A stretch of 64,000 nucleotides of DNA from Bacteroidota bacterium (GTDB taxonomy: Bacteria > Bacteroidota > JABWAT01). Location: assembly GCA_020161835.1 (NCBI GenBank), contig JAIUNL010000016.1, forward strand, positions 60,563-124,562. Direction: 5' to 3'. This document shows, piece after piece, positions 44,899 through 54,447 of the stretch. A program made the position numbers and the translations under genes. Position 1 is the stretch's first letter. Each line of letters starts with the position of its first letter. A model generated the notes under the pieces. It saw only the letters and a program-made list of their open reading frames with translations. It did no database searches and was not told where the DNA came from.

Positions 44899-46054
44899 TG
44901 ATCAACTGTGCAGTATTTATTGTGAATGTTGAATGATGTTCCTCTTTTAAGTCCTGGTAAAAGCCACACATCTTTTTCCATTTAATAACGGCCATTAATG
45001 CATTCATTGCATTCAAATCCGCAATCTGGATATTATTAGAATATTCGTTATCATCAATTGCCTCAGACCCGATGCGCAAGGGAATATGATCATTTTTAGA
45101 TTTTGAACCAACAGTAACCCTTAAAGTGCCAACAAGGTTTTCTTCTGCAATATTTACGCCAAGCCCCGCATCAATAAAGGTAACGCCATATTTTGTGAGT
45201 GTTGAGATAATCATACTTCTTGCACTATTGCTGTCAATACAAATAAAAACATAGGATAAACCGGCCAACATGTCAATGTTATCTTCGGTTACCTTTTCTG
45301 AAATTGCCTTGATTCCCCTTCGCATTCTTGAATAAATAGAAGCGAAATAGTCCACCTTCGATGGTTTATTGTTTAACTCTTCCAATGAAGGTGCACCAGG
45401 TGCCCGAAACGCATTATGCTGAAGAAAGTTGTCTGAATCAAATAACAATATTTCATCCACAGGTGTTTTGGCAACAAAATCCAGAACATAGGACCCTGTT
45501 CCGCCTAAACCAATGATTCCAATACGCTGTTCTTTAAATTTCAAGTTCAGCATACTAATGTTTGCCCGACTTGCATTGGTATCAATGTAGTGAAAAACTG
45601 ATTCTTCTTTTAAATCTTCAATCACTTTGAACGTCTGTGGAGTCACTGAAGGATCCAATGATCTTGCCGGTGCCGAAATAATTTGGGCGTAACGGGTTAC
45701 TTTTTGGTAGTAATTGTCATACCCGTTCACAGGCTTGTTTGAAAAGGAAAAATTCGAAACAATTCCATCACAAATTTGCTGGTTCGGGTTTGCGTGTTGA
45801 ATGGCTGTTATTATAGTTCCATCCTTGTTACAGGGATACTCACCCATAAAACCGATGACATGGGTCTCAGGTTTTATGGTTATATTATTATTCATGGATA
45901 AAGTTGAAATCAGCTTGCCAAATTTTATTTCCTTGCTGCTGTTAACGTAAGGGATATGGTGGACAATTAAATGTCCACCATTCACCTCAATCTCATACCC
46001 TTCATCCCTTAACTGTTTTAAATCAGTACTAAGATTTATCTGTTGCTGTAGCAT
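44879..46054 (-). CDS. E1-like ThiF adenylyltransferase with N-terminal DUF6791-type domain
   Basis: 391 aa. The N-terminal 1-165 ([20 protein letters not shown] ... [10 protein letters not shown] ... [17 protein letters not shown]) is the domain databases call DUF6791, found before ThiF domains. The E1/ThiF core follows: GLGGTG at 182-187 binds ATP, FDSDNF at 205-210 gives the acidic ligands, and NAFRAPG the arginine. Candidate thioester cysteines include Cys 272 in FICIDSN. It would adenylate the C terminus of the multiubiquitin protein encoded just upstream (26-base overlap). No separate E2 or JAB peptidase gene is visible, so the N-terminal domain may fill one of those roles (inference). 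Confidence 0.82.
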   Translation of the reverse strand: MLQQQINLSTDLKQLRDEGYEIEVNGGHLIVHHIPYVNSSKEIKFGKLISTLSMNNNITIKPETHVIGFMGEYPCNKDGTIITAIQHANPNQQICDGIVSNFSFSNKPVNGYDNYYQKVTRYAQIISAPARSLDPSVTPQTFKVIEDLKEESVFHYIDTNASRANISMLNLKFKEQRIGIIGLGGTGSYVLDFVAKTPVDEILLFDSDNFLQHNAFRAPGAPSLEELNNKPSKVDYFASIYSRMRRGIKAISEKVTEDNIDMLAGLSYVFICIDSNSARSMIISTLTKYGVTFIDAGLGVNIAEENLVGTLRVTVGSKSKNDHIPLRIGSEAIDDNEYSNNIQIADLNAMNALMAVIKWKKMCGFYQDLKEEHHSTFTINTAQLINEDYTA

Positions 46055-46520
46055 TGAATATCATCCCATCTTTTACACGTACAACATCATCTTTTACCAT
46101 TGTTCCTTCAGGGTTCTGTTTTGGCCCTCTGTCATAAGTTACAGTATAAACCTTATTAGGGTTTGGATCATAACTTCCAAAGGCCAGGATCACTACCTGT
46201 TCAAAAGAAATCTTCTTTTTATTCCACGACTTTTTCCGTCCATTTACAATAAGAGTTATTTCAAATGGTTTATCTTCAGAATAAAAATGTTCAATTTCCG
46301 GTCTGGCAAGGTTTACCTTTGTGTCATTTGAGATTAACTCATCTTCCCACGGTTTTTTAATAGAAAGAAAAAGAGTATCACCTTCAGGGATATCCCCTAA
46401 TTTTCGAATTTCTTCTCCGGTAATATACTCCTTTGTCCAACTATAGTTTTTACCGTTTATGGTAAGCCTGAGAACATTTTCTTCATGTCCTTCGTTTTGA
46501 GTTTTATGTTTTTCTATCAT
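46029..46520 (-). CDS. Multiubiquitin protein (two ubiquitin-like domains)
   Basis: 163 aa containing two tandem beta-grasp domains, about 14-80 (LRLTINGKNYSWTKEYITGE ...) and about 86-157 (FEITLIVNGRKKSWNKKKIS ...). They share the NGKxxSWxKxxI opening, the mark of the multiubiquitin family. The chain ends in [13 protein letters not shown] and not in GlyGly; other members also lack GG, and the modified end may need processing or may act by another residue. It is first gene of a three-gene minus-strand operon with an E1. The 26-bp palindrome at 46572 lies about 50 bases upstream. Confidence 0.82.
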   Translation of the reverse strand: MIEKHKTQNEGHEENVLRLTINGKNYSWTKEYITGEEIRKLGDIPEGDTLFLSIKKPWEDELISNDTKVNLARPEIEHFYSEDKPFEITLIVNGRKKSWNKKKISFEQVVILAFGSYDPNPNKVYTVTYDRGPKQNPEGTMVKDDVVRVKDGMIFNATATDKS

Positions 46521-46571
46521 ACTTTGAGCCTTTCAATTTTTGGTTTCTACAATAAGAATAACCGGGGTTCA

Positions 46572-46597
46572 TTTTTTTTGGTCATGACCAAAAAAAA
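46572..46597. promoter_or_regulatory. 26-bp perfect palindrome between divergent operons
   Basis: The core GGTCATGACC is flanked by eight Ts on the left and As on the right, giving 13-bp arms. It lies 52 bases before the multiubiquitin start (minus) and 34 bases before the sigma-factor start (plus), so one dimeric regulator could control both. Confidence 0.6.
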
Positions 46598-46630
46598 ATA
46601 TTTTCGGTTATATTTCTCATGTGATAATCT

Positions 46631-47242
46631 ATGACCAGACGGGAAATTGTTTTAAACAAGATTCATAGCCTCAGTGAGAGAGAGGTTTCAGCCGCCATAG
46701 ACAGGCTTACCCGCCATGTAAAAGCAAGGCTGCGCTTTGGTTCATTATTAGACCGAACAAAGTCCGGTGCCCATTGCGAAAAAAACCTGGGAATGAAAGC
46801 TGTTGACTACTACGTCGGTGAGTCAATTAAACGTTTATATGAACCCAATGGTTGGGACTGGAAGTTTGAAAACCTTACCATTACCCAACAACTCATAAGA
46901 ATCGCCAATAAATTGATTTCTGATAAAGTTGCTGAGTACAAATCTAAAAAGGATGATCTTCCAAAGTTTGATAATCGGGATATATCAGAGATTTATGATC
47001 TATTCATCCCAGAGTTAGATGATTCTTCAGATATGGAAACTATAATTTCAAAATTGATCCATTTGGCAACTGAAGTCTCTAAAGACGATGAGCAGCTTTC
47101 CTGTTTTACACTTAGGTACTTTGAAGGCATTAAATTTGAAACCATTGCAAAAGACTTAGGCATTACCATTGAACAAGTATACGTTCTTCGCAAAAAACTT
47201 GTCCGCCGGTTGGAAAAATTCAAACAAGAATTAACTGCCTGA
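46631..47242 (+). CDS. Sigma-70-like RNA polymerase sigma factor
   Basis: 203 aa. The N-terminal half (VSAAIDRLTRHVKARLRFGS ... MKAVDYYVGESIKRLYE ... WKFENLTITQQLIRIANKLI) has the layout of sigma region 2. The C terminus (LRYFEGIKFETIAKDLGITIEQVYVLRKKLVRRLEKF) is a region-4 helix-turn-helix. An acidic linker separates them. It is smaller than housekeeping sigma factors and ECF-like in size, but the family is not a standard ECF group I can name. It transcribes away from the multiubiquitin operon and heads a three-gene run ending in an ImmA/IrrE peptidase. It may direct expression of the divergent operon (inference). Confidence 0.75.
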   Translation: MTRREIVLNKIHSLSEREVSAAIDRLTRHVKARLRFGSLLDRTKSGAHCEKNLGMKAVDYYVGESIKRLYEPNGWDWKFENLTITQQLIRIANKLISDKVAEYKSKKDDLPKFDNRDISEIYDLFIPELDDSSDMETIISKLIHLATEVSKDDEQLSCFTLRYFEGIKFETIAKDLGITIEQVYVLRKKLVRRLEKFKQELTA

Positions 47243-47255
47243 AAGACTAAAAATT

Positions 47256-47693
47256 ATGATAACACCTGAAAACAAAGAAAGATATATTTTACTTGAAAAC
47301 CTGTTTAATCTTTACTTTGATGAGAAAACTCCGGTAGATAATGAAGACTTTACACAGGATGAACTCAATGAAATTGATCAGGTTGTGAAGAAAAACATTC
47401 TTCTGTTCAAACAGTTGAAAACAAAGTCAAAGGCTGAATTGAACCGGGCAAAACATTCCCGGGTTAAAGAATTTCTGGAAAAACTGAAGTCTGGAATTGA
47501 TCCTGGCGATCAAGTAATCCAGCAAATTTTAGATAAGCTTTCATCCAAACCACAACTTGTAGCCAATCCGTTATATAGGAATTTAAATAACATTTCAGAA
47601 CAGGACCGACAAGCCATTTTACTGGATTCCCAATTTCTGGATATTCTGGATGAAATAGAAAGGGAATTTAACCCGGAAATCAAAGATGAGTAA
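47256..47693 (+). CDS. Hypothetical helical protein between sigma factor and ImmA/IrrE gene
   Basis: 145 aa, predicted soluble, charged and almost all helical (TKSKAELNRAKHSRVKEFLE ... SEQDRQAILLDSQFLDILDE). No family recognised. It starts 14 bases after the sigma gene and overlaps the ImmA/IrrE gene by 8 bases, so the three are co-expressed. Its position is that expected for an anti-sigma factor or repressor that the peptidase cleaves; this is inference only. Confidence 0.6.
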   Translation: MITPENKERYILLENLFNLYFDEKTPVDNEDFTQDELNEIDQVVKKNILLFKQLKTKSKAELNRAKHSRVKEFLEKLKSGIDPGDQVIQQILDKLSSKPQLVANPLYRNLNNISEQDRQAILLDSQFLDILDEIEREFNPEIKDE

Positions 47694-48471
47694 GGTGATT
47701 TCAGCAGTTAAAAAGGTATATTCTGACTGCGGTATTTCCAACCCGCTTCAACTTCCTCTAGAGGTGATCATTGAAAGCAAAAACATTATCATCAAGGAAG
47801 AACGAATTGATGGAGCTGATGGAAGAATCTTAATGACAAAAAATTCTGGTGTAATCACTTTGAATGCTTCCATTGACTTTCCGCCACGAAAACGATTTAT
47901 CCTTGCTCATGAATTGGGACATTTTGAATTACATCGGCTTATTCAACCTGTTTTTAGCGACAATGATGAAACCCTTAACCACTCCCAACAACCGAATTTT
48001 AATCCTGTAGAAGCGGAAGCAAATGACTTTGCCGCAGAATTTCTCATGCCAACTGACTTATTCCATGCGGAATGTAAAGGAAAAAAATTTGATCATAACG
48101 TTATCGAACATTTGGCAAATACTTTTCAGGTAAGTAAAACAGCCGCAATTTTGAAATTTCTAAAAAAGGACAACGGCAACCATCCGGTATTTGTTGTTTG
48201 CTGTCAAGACAATAAAATGAAATGGTTTAAAAAAACGGAGGACTGGCTTTATTTCTCACGGTTTCAAAAGGGTCTTCCGCCGCCAAGTGGAACTGTTGCA
48301 AATGAAGTTTTTAAAAAAGGTTTTTCTTATTATGCCAGTGAAGCAATCCAACCTATTTGGAAATCAGATTGGTTTGAATTAAAGGAAAGGGAGATTGACA
48401 AAGAATTTTTTGAATATTGTTTATTTGTTCCTTCATTTAATTATCTATTGAGTGTTATATGGGAAAAATAA
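47686..48471 (+). CDS. ImmA/IrrE family metallopeptidase
   Basis: 261 aa. The zinc site HELGH (75-79) lies in RFILAHELGHFELHR, with the downstream EAEANDFAAEFLMP motif that supplies the third ligand; both are intact. The C-terminal ~100 residues are an extra domain seen in many members. Family members cleave repressors (ImmA/ImmR, IrrE/DdrO) in response to DNA damage or other stress. Here the nearest candidate targets are the 145-aa neighbour and the sigma factor. The gene begins within the end of the 145-aa gene and ends about 80 bases before hsdM. Confidence 0.88.
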   Translation: MSKVISAVKKVYSDCGISNPLQLPLEVIIESKNIIIKEERIDGADGRILMTKNSGVITLNASIDFPPRKRFILAHELGHFELHRLIQPVFSDNDETLNHSQQPNFNPVEAEANDFAAEFLMPTDLFHAECKGKKFDHNVIEHLANTFQVSKTAAILKFLKKDNGNHPVFVVCCQDNKMKWFKKTEDWLYFSRFQKGLPPPSGTVANEVFKKGFSYYASEAIQPIWKSDWFELKEREIDKEFFEYCLFVPSFNYLLSVIWEK

Positions 48472-48552
48472 CCTGAATGCCCATGTTAAGAATCCCATGA
48501 TCCTTTCTCCACTAAAACAATTTATCCCGCCAAAAAGGCAAACTACCAACCC

Positions 48553-50901
48553 ATGAACACTGCTGTACATAATAAACTGGTCTCTTTTATCTGGTCCATT
48601 GCCGATGATAACCTCCGTGATGTTTACGTTCGGGGAAAATATCGGGATGTTATTCTTCCTATGGTGGTTCTTCGCCGGCTGGATGCGCTTCTGGAGCCAA
48701 CAAAAGAAGCCGTTATGGCCGAGCTTGCTTTTCAGAGAGAAGAAGCCGGACTAACTGAATTTGATGATACCGGTTTACGGGAAGCCTCGGGTTACGTTTT
48801 TTACAACACAAGCCCATGGACACTTCAACGGCTTCACGATACTTCATCAAACAGCCGTCAGATTCTGGTTGCCAACTTTGAAGAATACCTGAACGGATTC
48901 AGCAATAACGTAAAAGAGATCATCGAGAAGTTTAAACTTCTAAGTCAGATAAAGCACATGGCAGGCAAAGATGTTCTGCTTGATGTCATTGAAAAGTTTA
49001 TCTCACCTTACATCAACCTGACTTCAGCAGAAAAACTGGATCCGGATGGACGCAGATTACCCCCACTCAGCAATCTCGGAATGGGTTATGTCTTTGAAGA
49101 ACTGATCAGGAAGTTCAACGAAGAGAATAATGAAGAAGCCGGTGAACACTTTACTCCACGTGAAGTGATTGACCTCATGACCCATATCATTTTTGAACCG
49201 GTAAAAGACAATCTTCCCCCGGTAATTACGATTTATGATCCGGCCTGCGGTTCCGGCGGCATGCTTACCGAATCCCAGAACTTTATTAAAGATGAAGATG
49301 GAGAAATCAGGGCAAAAAGCAGTGTGATTTTATACGGCAAGGAAATCAACGACGAAACCTACGCCATCTGTAAGTCGGATATGATGATTAAAGGAAATGA
49401 TCCTGAAAACATCAAAGTCGGTTCAACGCTCAGCACAGATGAATTTGCCGGCATGCAATTTAACTTTATGCTTTCAAATCCGCCTTACGGGAAGTCCTGG
49501 GCCAGCGAACTGAAAAATATCAGAGACGGCAACGACATTATTGATCCCCGGTTCCGGATAAAACTTAAAAATTATCTGGGAATTGAAGAGGATGCCGAAG
49601 CAACGCCACGGTCATCAGACGGACAGCTTTTGTTCCTGATGGAAATGGTTACCAAAATGAAATCGCTGGATCAAAGTCCGCAGGGAAGCCGGATTGCCTC
49701 AGTTCACAACGGCAGCAGTTTGTTCACAGGGGATGCCGGTGGCGGCGAAAGCAACATCCGCAGGTACATCATTGAAAATGACTGGCTTGATGCCATCATC
49801 CAATTGCCTAACAATCTGTTTTATAATACCGGCATTACCACGTATATCTGGATTCTGAGTAATAACAAACTCAGAGAACGGCGTGGAAAAGTTCAATTAA
49901 TAGATGCTTCACTCCTGTTCAGAAAACTCCGTAAAAATCTCGGTGCCAAAAACTGCGAATTTTCCCCCGAGCATATCAGGGAAATTGTAAAGGTTTATGC
50001 TGGCATGGAAGCAGTTGACCGTACCGGCGAAGAGGGAATTTCGTCCCGGATTTTTTCAAATCAGGATTTTGGATATTATAAAGTGACGATTGAACGTCCC
50101 GAACGCCTGAAAGCACAATTTTCGGAAGAGCGGATTGCCGGATTACGGTTTGAAAAATCCCTGAAAGAACCCATGGAATGGGCGTACGAAGAATTTGGAA
50201 ATGAGGTTTATACCCATCTCGAAAAACATGAAAAGGCAATTCTGGACTGGTGTGAAAAACAGGAATTAAACCTGAATGCCAAACAAAGTATGGCACTGAC
50301 CAGCCCGGCAACCTGGAACAAACCGCTTGAATTGATGGAAGTCGCCAATGCCCTGATGGCAGAAATCGGAACAGAAGAATTCTCCGATTTCGCTGTATTC
50401 CGTGAGAAGATAGAATCAGCGCTGAAAACCCGTAAACTGAAACTTTCACCATCCGAGAAAAAATCGATTCTGAATGCTGTAAGCTGGTATGATGCCGAAG
50501 CAGAAAAAGTGGTAAAGCAGATCCATAAGTTAACCGGCGAAAAACTTAAAAAATTGCTTGGCGAACTGGGATGCAGAGTAGAAAATTTAGCTGATTTCGG
50601 ATATTTTCCGACTCGTGAAAAAGATGAATTTATTGAATACGAAACCGAAAGTGAACTCCGGGACACTGAGAACGTTCCGCTCAATGACACGATTCACGGT
50701 TATTTCAAAAGGGAAGTGAAACCTCACGTACCTGAGGCCTGGATCAATCTTCCGGCGACAAAAATCGGATATGAAATCAGTTTCAATAAATATTTTTACC
50801 GGCACAAACCCTTACGGAGTATTGAAGAAGTCACTTCTGATATCCTGGAACTTGAACAAAAAAGTGATGGATTGATAAAAGAACTGCTGAACCTGATCTG
50901 A
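48553..50901 (+). CDS. hsdM: Type I restriction-modification methyltransferase subunit HsdM
   Basis: 782 aa, longer than the usual ~500-600. The helical N-terminal domain (VHNKLVSFIWSIADDNLRDVYVRGKYRDVI) is followed by the SAM-binding motif DPACGSGGM (229-237) and the catalytic NPPYG (309-313). It should methylate adenine in the sequence chosen by HsdS. A C-terminal extension (about 540-782) with helical segments is found in one HsdM subgroup. It is the first gene of a type I set whose hsdS (55951) and hsdR (57794) are separated by accessory genes. A palindromic repeat begins 3 bases after the stop. Confidence 0.92.
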   Translation: MNTAVHNKLVSFIWSIADDNLRDVYVRGKYRDVILPMVVLRRLDALLEPTKEAVMAELAFQREEAGLTEFDDTGLREASGYVFYNTSPWTLQRLHDTSSNSRQILVANFEEYLNGFSNNVKEIIEKFKLLSQIKHMAGKDVLLDVIEKFISPYINLTSAEKLDPDGRRLPPLSNLGMGYVFEELIRKFNEENNEEAGEHFTPREVIDLMTHIIFEPVKDNLPPVITIYDPACGSGGMLTESQNFIKDEDGEIRAKSSVILYGKEINDETYAICKSDMMIKGNDPENIKVGSTLSTDEFAGMQFNFMLSNPPYGKSWASELKNIRDGNDIIDPRFRIKLKNYLGIEEDAEATPRSSDGQLLFLMEMVTKMKSLDQSPQGSRIASVHNGSSLFTGDAGGGESNIRRYIIENDWLDAIIQLPNNLFYNTGITTYIWILSNNKLRERRGKVQLIDASLLFRKLRKNLGAKNCEFSPEHIREIVKVYAGMEAVDRTGEEGISSRIFSNQDFGYYKVTIERPERLKAQFSEERIAGLRFEKSLKEPMEWAYEEFGNEVYTHLEKHEKAILDWCEKQELNLNAKQSMALTSPATWNKPLELMEVANALMAEIGTEEFSDFAVFREKIESALKTRKLKLSPSEKKSILNAVSWYDAEAEKVVKQIHKLTGEKLKKLLGELGCRVENLADFGYFPTREKDEFIEYETESELRDTENVPLNDTIHGYFKREVKPHVPEAWINLPATKIGYEISFNKYFYRHKPLRSIEEVTSDILELEQKSDGLIKELLNLI

Positions 50902-50903
50902 AT

Positions 50904-51013
50904 GAACACTGTCTGAATCACGGATTAAACGGATTAAAGGATTACACTGATTTTAAACACAAAAATCCGTGAAATCTGTGTCATCCGAAAAATCCGTGAT
51001 GCAGACAGTGTTC
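50904..51013. repeat. Palindromic repeat copy 1
   Basis: 110 bp with terminal inverted repeats GAACACTGTCTGAATCACGG... / ...CAGACAGTGTTC (22 of 23 bases match). A partial end CGTGATTCAGA follows to 51026. Copy 2 (55252-55359) is the same sequence in the opposite orientation. It begins 3 bases after the hsdM stop. Confidence 0.8.
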
Positions 51014-51090
51014 CGTGATTCAGACAATTGCCTTTTCATTGTTAAAGAACGAAAAATAAATTAAAATAAGTAATCAACCCTTTACTGAGC

Positions 51091-54000
51091 ATGCTATTTA
51101 ACAAATATCAATACGATCCCGACAATATGGTGAAGCGGGGATATTCACATAGTGTCGATGCCAAAAACGATGAGGGTCATCATTTTTGGATTAAGTGGAT
51201 TTTGGGTATTGATAAGGCCGACACAAAAGGTAAAATTTTATCTGACAAACTACGTGATCTACAAAAGGCCCGTAATAATTCGCTTCCTAAAATTATTGAA
51301 TACGGTTTTGACGATGAACAAAAAGCATTTGCCATTGTTTTTGAGTTTTTAGAGGAGGTTAAAACCTTTGAAAACTGTTTTGACGACTTTAAAACTCAAA
51401 ACATTCTGGGCGGATTGACAGAAATTACTTCCTGCTTACAGGAGTTGCACACCAAATATAAAATTAACCATGGTGATATCAATCCCGGCAATATCATGGT
51501 TAATAAAAACGGACATTTCTTCCTGATTGATTTTGGGCTTACAGATATAACAAGAACGTTAAGTCAGGAGGCCGGATTAGAAATATTTGCCGGCAAATTT
51601 GCAGCACCTGAAAAACTGAACAATCTGATAACTAAAGGATTTCCCTATCAGTCTGATATTTATTCCCTGGGAAAGGTTATCGAATGGTATCTCGATGTAA
51701 AGCAGCTGGAAATTACTGAGGAGCAGACACTTACTTTTCGCAAAATACTCTCAGAAAAACCTTCAGACAGACCTTCTTGGCCATATATTCTTGATTTTCT
51801 TAAAAATCTGGCAAGTTCTTTTGACATGGAATCCATTCAAATTGGGTTTCAGAAAAAATCCTTTTCCCCCGAATTTTTGGGATTACTAAACTCAACAGAA
51901 CCGGTCTTTATAATATCACCAATACCAGGGTCAAATTATCTAGTAGACATCATTATAGGTAATTTTATTTGCGAAGGTGTACTCTGGTTAAAGAAAGAAC
52001 AAAAGCTTTTATTTAATACGATCAGTCTAACAAAGGATTTTCCTTTCTGGAAACTGGAACAAAAAAGAAAGGAAGGGAAAAAACTACCCGGGAAGTATTT
52101 TTATAAAACAGAAAAAACGCCTGATACTGTCAATCTTTCCCCAATTTTTGAACAATGGTTTGAACAGAAAGAAAAGCAACAGACCTATCGTGAAAAACGG
52201 AGGGTAATCCATGAGGAATTAGGGTTTTACCGTGAATTGCTGGAGTATGAAAAGAAAGTTATTGCTGAAAATGCACTGAGACTTCGGTATTCTTCTTTCA
52301 GTTTAGAAGAAAATGAAATTTCCTTTTCAATTGTCCAAGATGAAAAACTTAGCAGCGAAGGTTTTATTCAGCGGCATATAGATGAAGGAAACGATGTAAG
52401 CTCTGAAGGTATTGAATACTTTATATCTGCAAATGCGAGTAGAAAACAAACGAAGGAAAACGTTGGGTTTACCGGAAAACCTTATGATTTCATCTTTCAA
52501 GACCAACTCCTGAAAATAAAAGACTGCGAAGGACTTGATAGTCGCAAAATTCCGCAGTCAGGCTATTTGTTTGAAAACACCAATAAAATGGAAGAGGAAA
52601 AAAACCGCCAGCTTGAGGCAATAAGAAAAGTTGGGAAAAACGAAGTATTAAATCCGGACTTAATTTACTATTTATTCAATCCTGATCAATTACCCGCCGT
52701 TCAGTCTGATTTTTCTGAATTGGAGTTCGTCTTCCAGAAAAATAAAAATGGCGGTTCTTTGACCTATTCCTACAACCAGCAAAAAGCAATTCAAAAGGCA
52801 CTTAACAATACCCCTTTCACGGTAATTCAGGGCCCACCCGGAACCGGTAAAACAACAGTGATTACCGAAATTGTTTTCCAGATTCTATTTAAAAAACCTG
52901 AAGCAAAAATTCTCATTACCTCTCAAACAAATAATGCTGTAGACCAGGTTCTTGAAAATCTGCTTAAAAACAAGATCCCGGTTTTGCGGTTAAGCGGGAT
53001 TACTTCTCCCAAAAACCCGGAAATCGGCAAACAAACCCTTGGCAGAAAACTGGAAGGCTGGAAGGTACAGGTCAGGCAACAAGCAGAAAAGAACTTTGAA
53101 AGGGTTAAAACCAAATTTTGGGAGGATCTTCAAAGCAAACATGTTTTAGCCACTTTTGTCGCAGAAATATTATTCGAAAGAATAGACTGGAAGAAGAAAA
53201 AGTCAAAAATTGAATCACGACTCAGTAATTTCAAAGAACTAAAGAATTTACACTCCCTGCCCACAGAGGAAGAGAGGGCAGTAGAAAAGATAGACATTGA
53301 ATTAAAAACAGAAATCGCAGCCTTTATTAAAATTCAAAGTCTTCATCGTGATTGGATTGCAACTCTTGCCTCACTTGAAGAAAATGGGGCTCTGAACCAG
53401 AAACTGATTGACAGTATCAGGGTGATAGGCGCCACCTGTAATCATATTGCCTCGAAGAAATACAGTCGTTACCATTTTGAATTTGACTATGTCATTATGG
53501 ATGAATCAAGTAAAGCGACAACCGCCGAAGCTCTCGTCCCAATTATTACCGGGAAAAACCTGATTTTCGTTGGCGATCACAGACAATTAAAACCAATGCT
53601 GACAAAAAAGTACGAGGTTGAAAACTGGTTAAGAGATAAATTCAAAGTGGAAGCAGATGAACTTGAAAACTGGGATGATTATTTCAACCGGCCAAGCTTA
53701 TTTGAAACCATTATTAACCGTGTTGATTCTAATTTCAAAACACAACTTACCGAATGCCGCCGTTCTTCAGAAGATCAGGTTAAGCTGACCTCTGATTGTT
53801 TTTATGTACCTGAAGGTGATGAACCCATTGAATATGTGCCTCGCTCTCCCGAAAATGAACATAATTTGCCTCTTTCAATAAAAAGTTCAATCCTCTTCAT
53901 AGATATTGGCAGTCATTACAAAAGTGAACTGGACAGCACTAAAAACAGATCTTCTAAAAATGAAGAAAGTGCAAAGTTGATACCTGATATTTTGAATTAT

Positions 54001-54447
54001 CTTGATAAATACCCAAAAGTAAGGGAGTATTCGATTGGTGTCATTACCGGATATTCAGCGCAGTTTCATCTATTAAACTCAAAAATCAATAAAATGATAC
54101 AGAAACAGGGTCTAAAAAATATCAGGAGGAGGACTAATTCAGAGGAAAAGTTTACAGTTTCTGTTATTGACCGCTTTCAGGGACTTGAACGGGACATTAT
54201 CATCTTAGATTTAGTGAAAAGTGGCGTTGGTTTACATTTGGGTTTTCTCGAAGTGCCAAACAGAATAAACGTTGCCCTTTCCCGTCAAAAGAAATTGCTG
54301 ATTATCGTTGGCGATTATACCAGCATAGTTAATGCAAAAACCTCCAGTCGTCTGAATAAGGGAAAGGCAGCCCTGCAAAAATACCTTGTAGGAATAAATC
54401 CCGAATGGATTGTTAAAGCAGAAAATCTGAAGGAACTCTTTGTATGA
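51091..54447 (+). CDS. Protein kinase-SF1 helicase fusion
   Basis: 1118 aa. Residues about 1-245 are a Ser/Thr-kinase-like domain: a catalytic loop HGDINPGNIMV (127-137) and Mg-binding DFG (147-149) are present, but the glycine-rich loop is not obvious. A middle region (about 260-550) is mostly helical. A Upf1-like SF1 helicase follows: Walker A GPPGTGKT (about 581-588), Walker B MDESSK (803-808), VGDHRQLKPM, then VIDRFQGLERD and NVALSRQK near 1025-1060. All helicase motifs look complete. It overlaps the next gene by 4 bases. Similar kinase-helicase fusions occur in defence islands; the mechanism is unknown to me. Confidence 0.85.
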   Translation: MLFNKYQYDPDNMVKRGYSHSVDAKNDEGHHFWIKWILGIDKADTKGKILSDKLRDLQKARNNSLPKIIEYGFDDEQKAFAIVFEFLEEVKTFENCFDDFKTQNILGGLTEITSCLQELHTKYKINHGDINPGNIMVNKNGHFFLIDFGLTDITRTLSQEAGLEIFAGKFAAPEKLNNLITKGFPYQSDIYSLGKVIEWYLDVKQLEITEEQTLTFRKILSEKPSDRPSWPYILDFLKNLASSFDMESIQIGFQKKSFSPEFLGLLNSTEPVFIISPIPGSNYLVDIIIGNFICEGVLWLKKEQKLLFNTISLTKDFPFWKLEQKRKEGKKLPGKYFYKTEKTPDTVNLSPIFEQWFEQKEKQQTYREKRRVIHEELGFYRELLEYEKKVIAENALRLRYSSFSLEENEISFSIVQDEKLSSEGFIQRHIDEGNDVSSEGIEYFISANASRKQTKENVGFTGKPYDFIFQDQLLKIKDCEGLDSRKIPQSGYLFENTNKMEEEKNRQLEAIRKVGKNEVLNPDLIYYLFNPDQLPAVQSDFSELEFVFQKNKNGGSLTYSYNQQKAIQKALNNTPFTVIQGPPGTGKTTVITEIVFQILFKKPEAKILITSQTNNAVDQVLENLLKNKIPVLRLSGITSPKNPEIGKQTLGRKLEGWKVQVRQQAEKNFERVKTKFWEDLQSKHVLATFVAEILFERIDWKKKKSKIESRLSNFKELKNLHSLPTEEERAVEKIDIELKTEIAAFIKIQSLHRDWIATLASLEENGALNQKLIDSIRVIGATCNHIASKKYSRYHFEFDYVIMDESSKATTAEALVPIITGKNLIFVGDHRQLKPMLTKKYEVENWLRDKFKVEADELENWDDYFNRPSLFETIINRVDSNFKTQLTECRRSSEDQVKLTSDCFYVPEGDEPIEYVPRSPENEHNLPLSIKSSILFIDIGSHYKSELDSTKNRSSKNEESAKLIPDILNYLDKYPKVREYSIGVITGYSAQFHLLNSKINKMIQKQGLKNIRRRTNSEEKFTVSVIDRFQGLERDIIILDLVKSGVGLHLGFLEVPNRINVALSRQKKLLIIVGDYTSIVNAKTSSRLNKGKAALQKYLVGINPEWIVKAENLKELFV

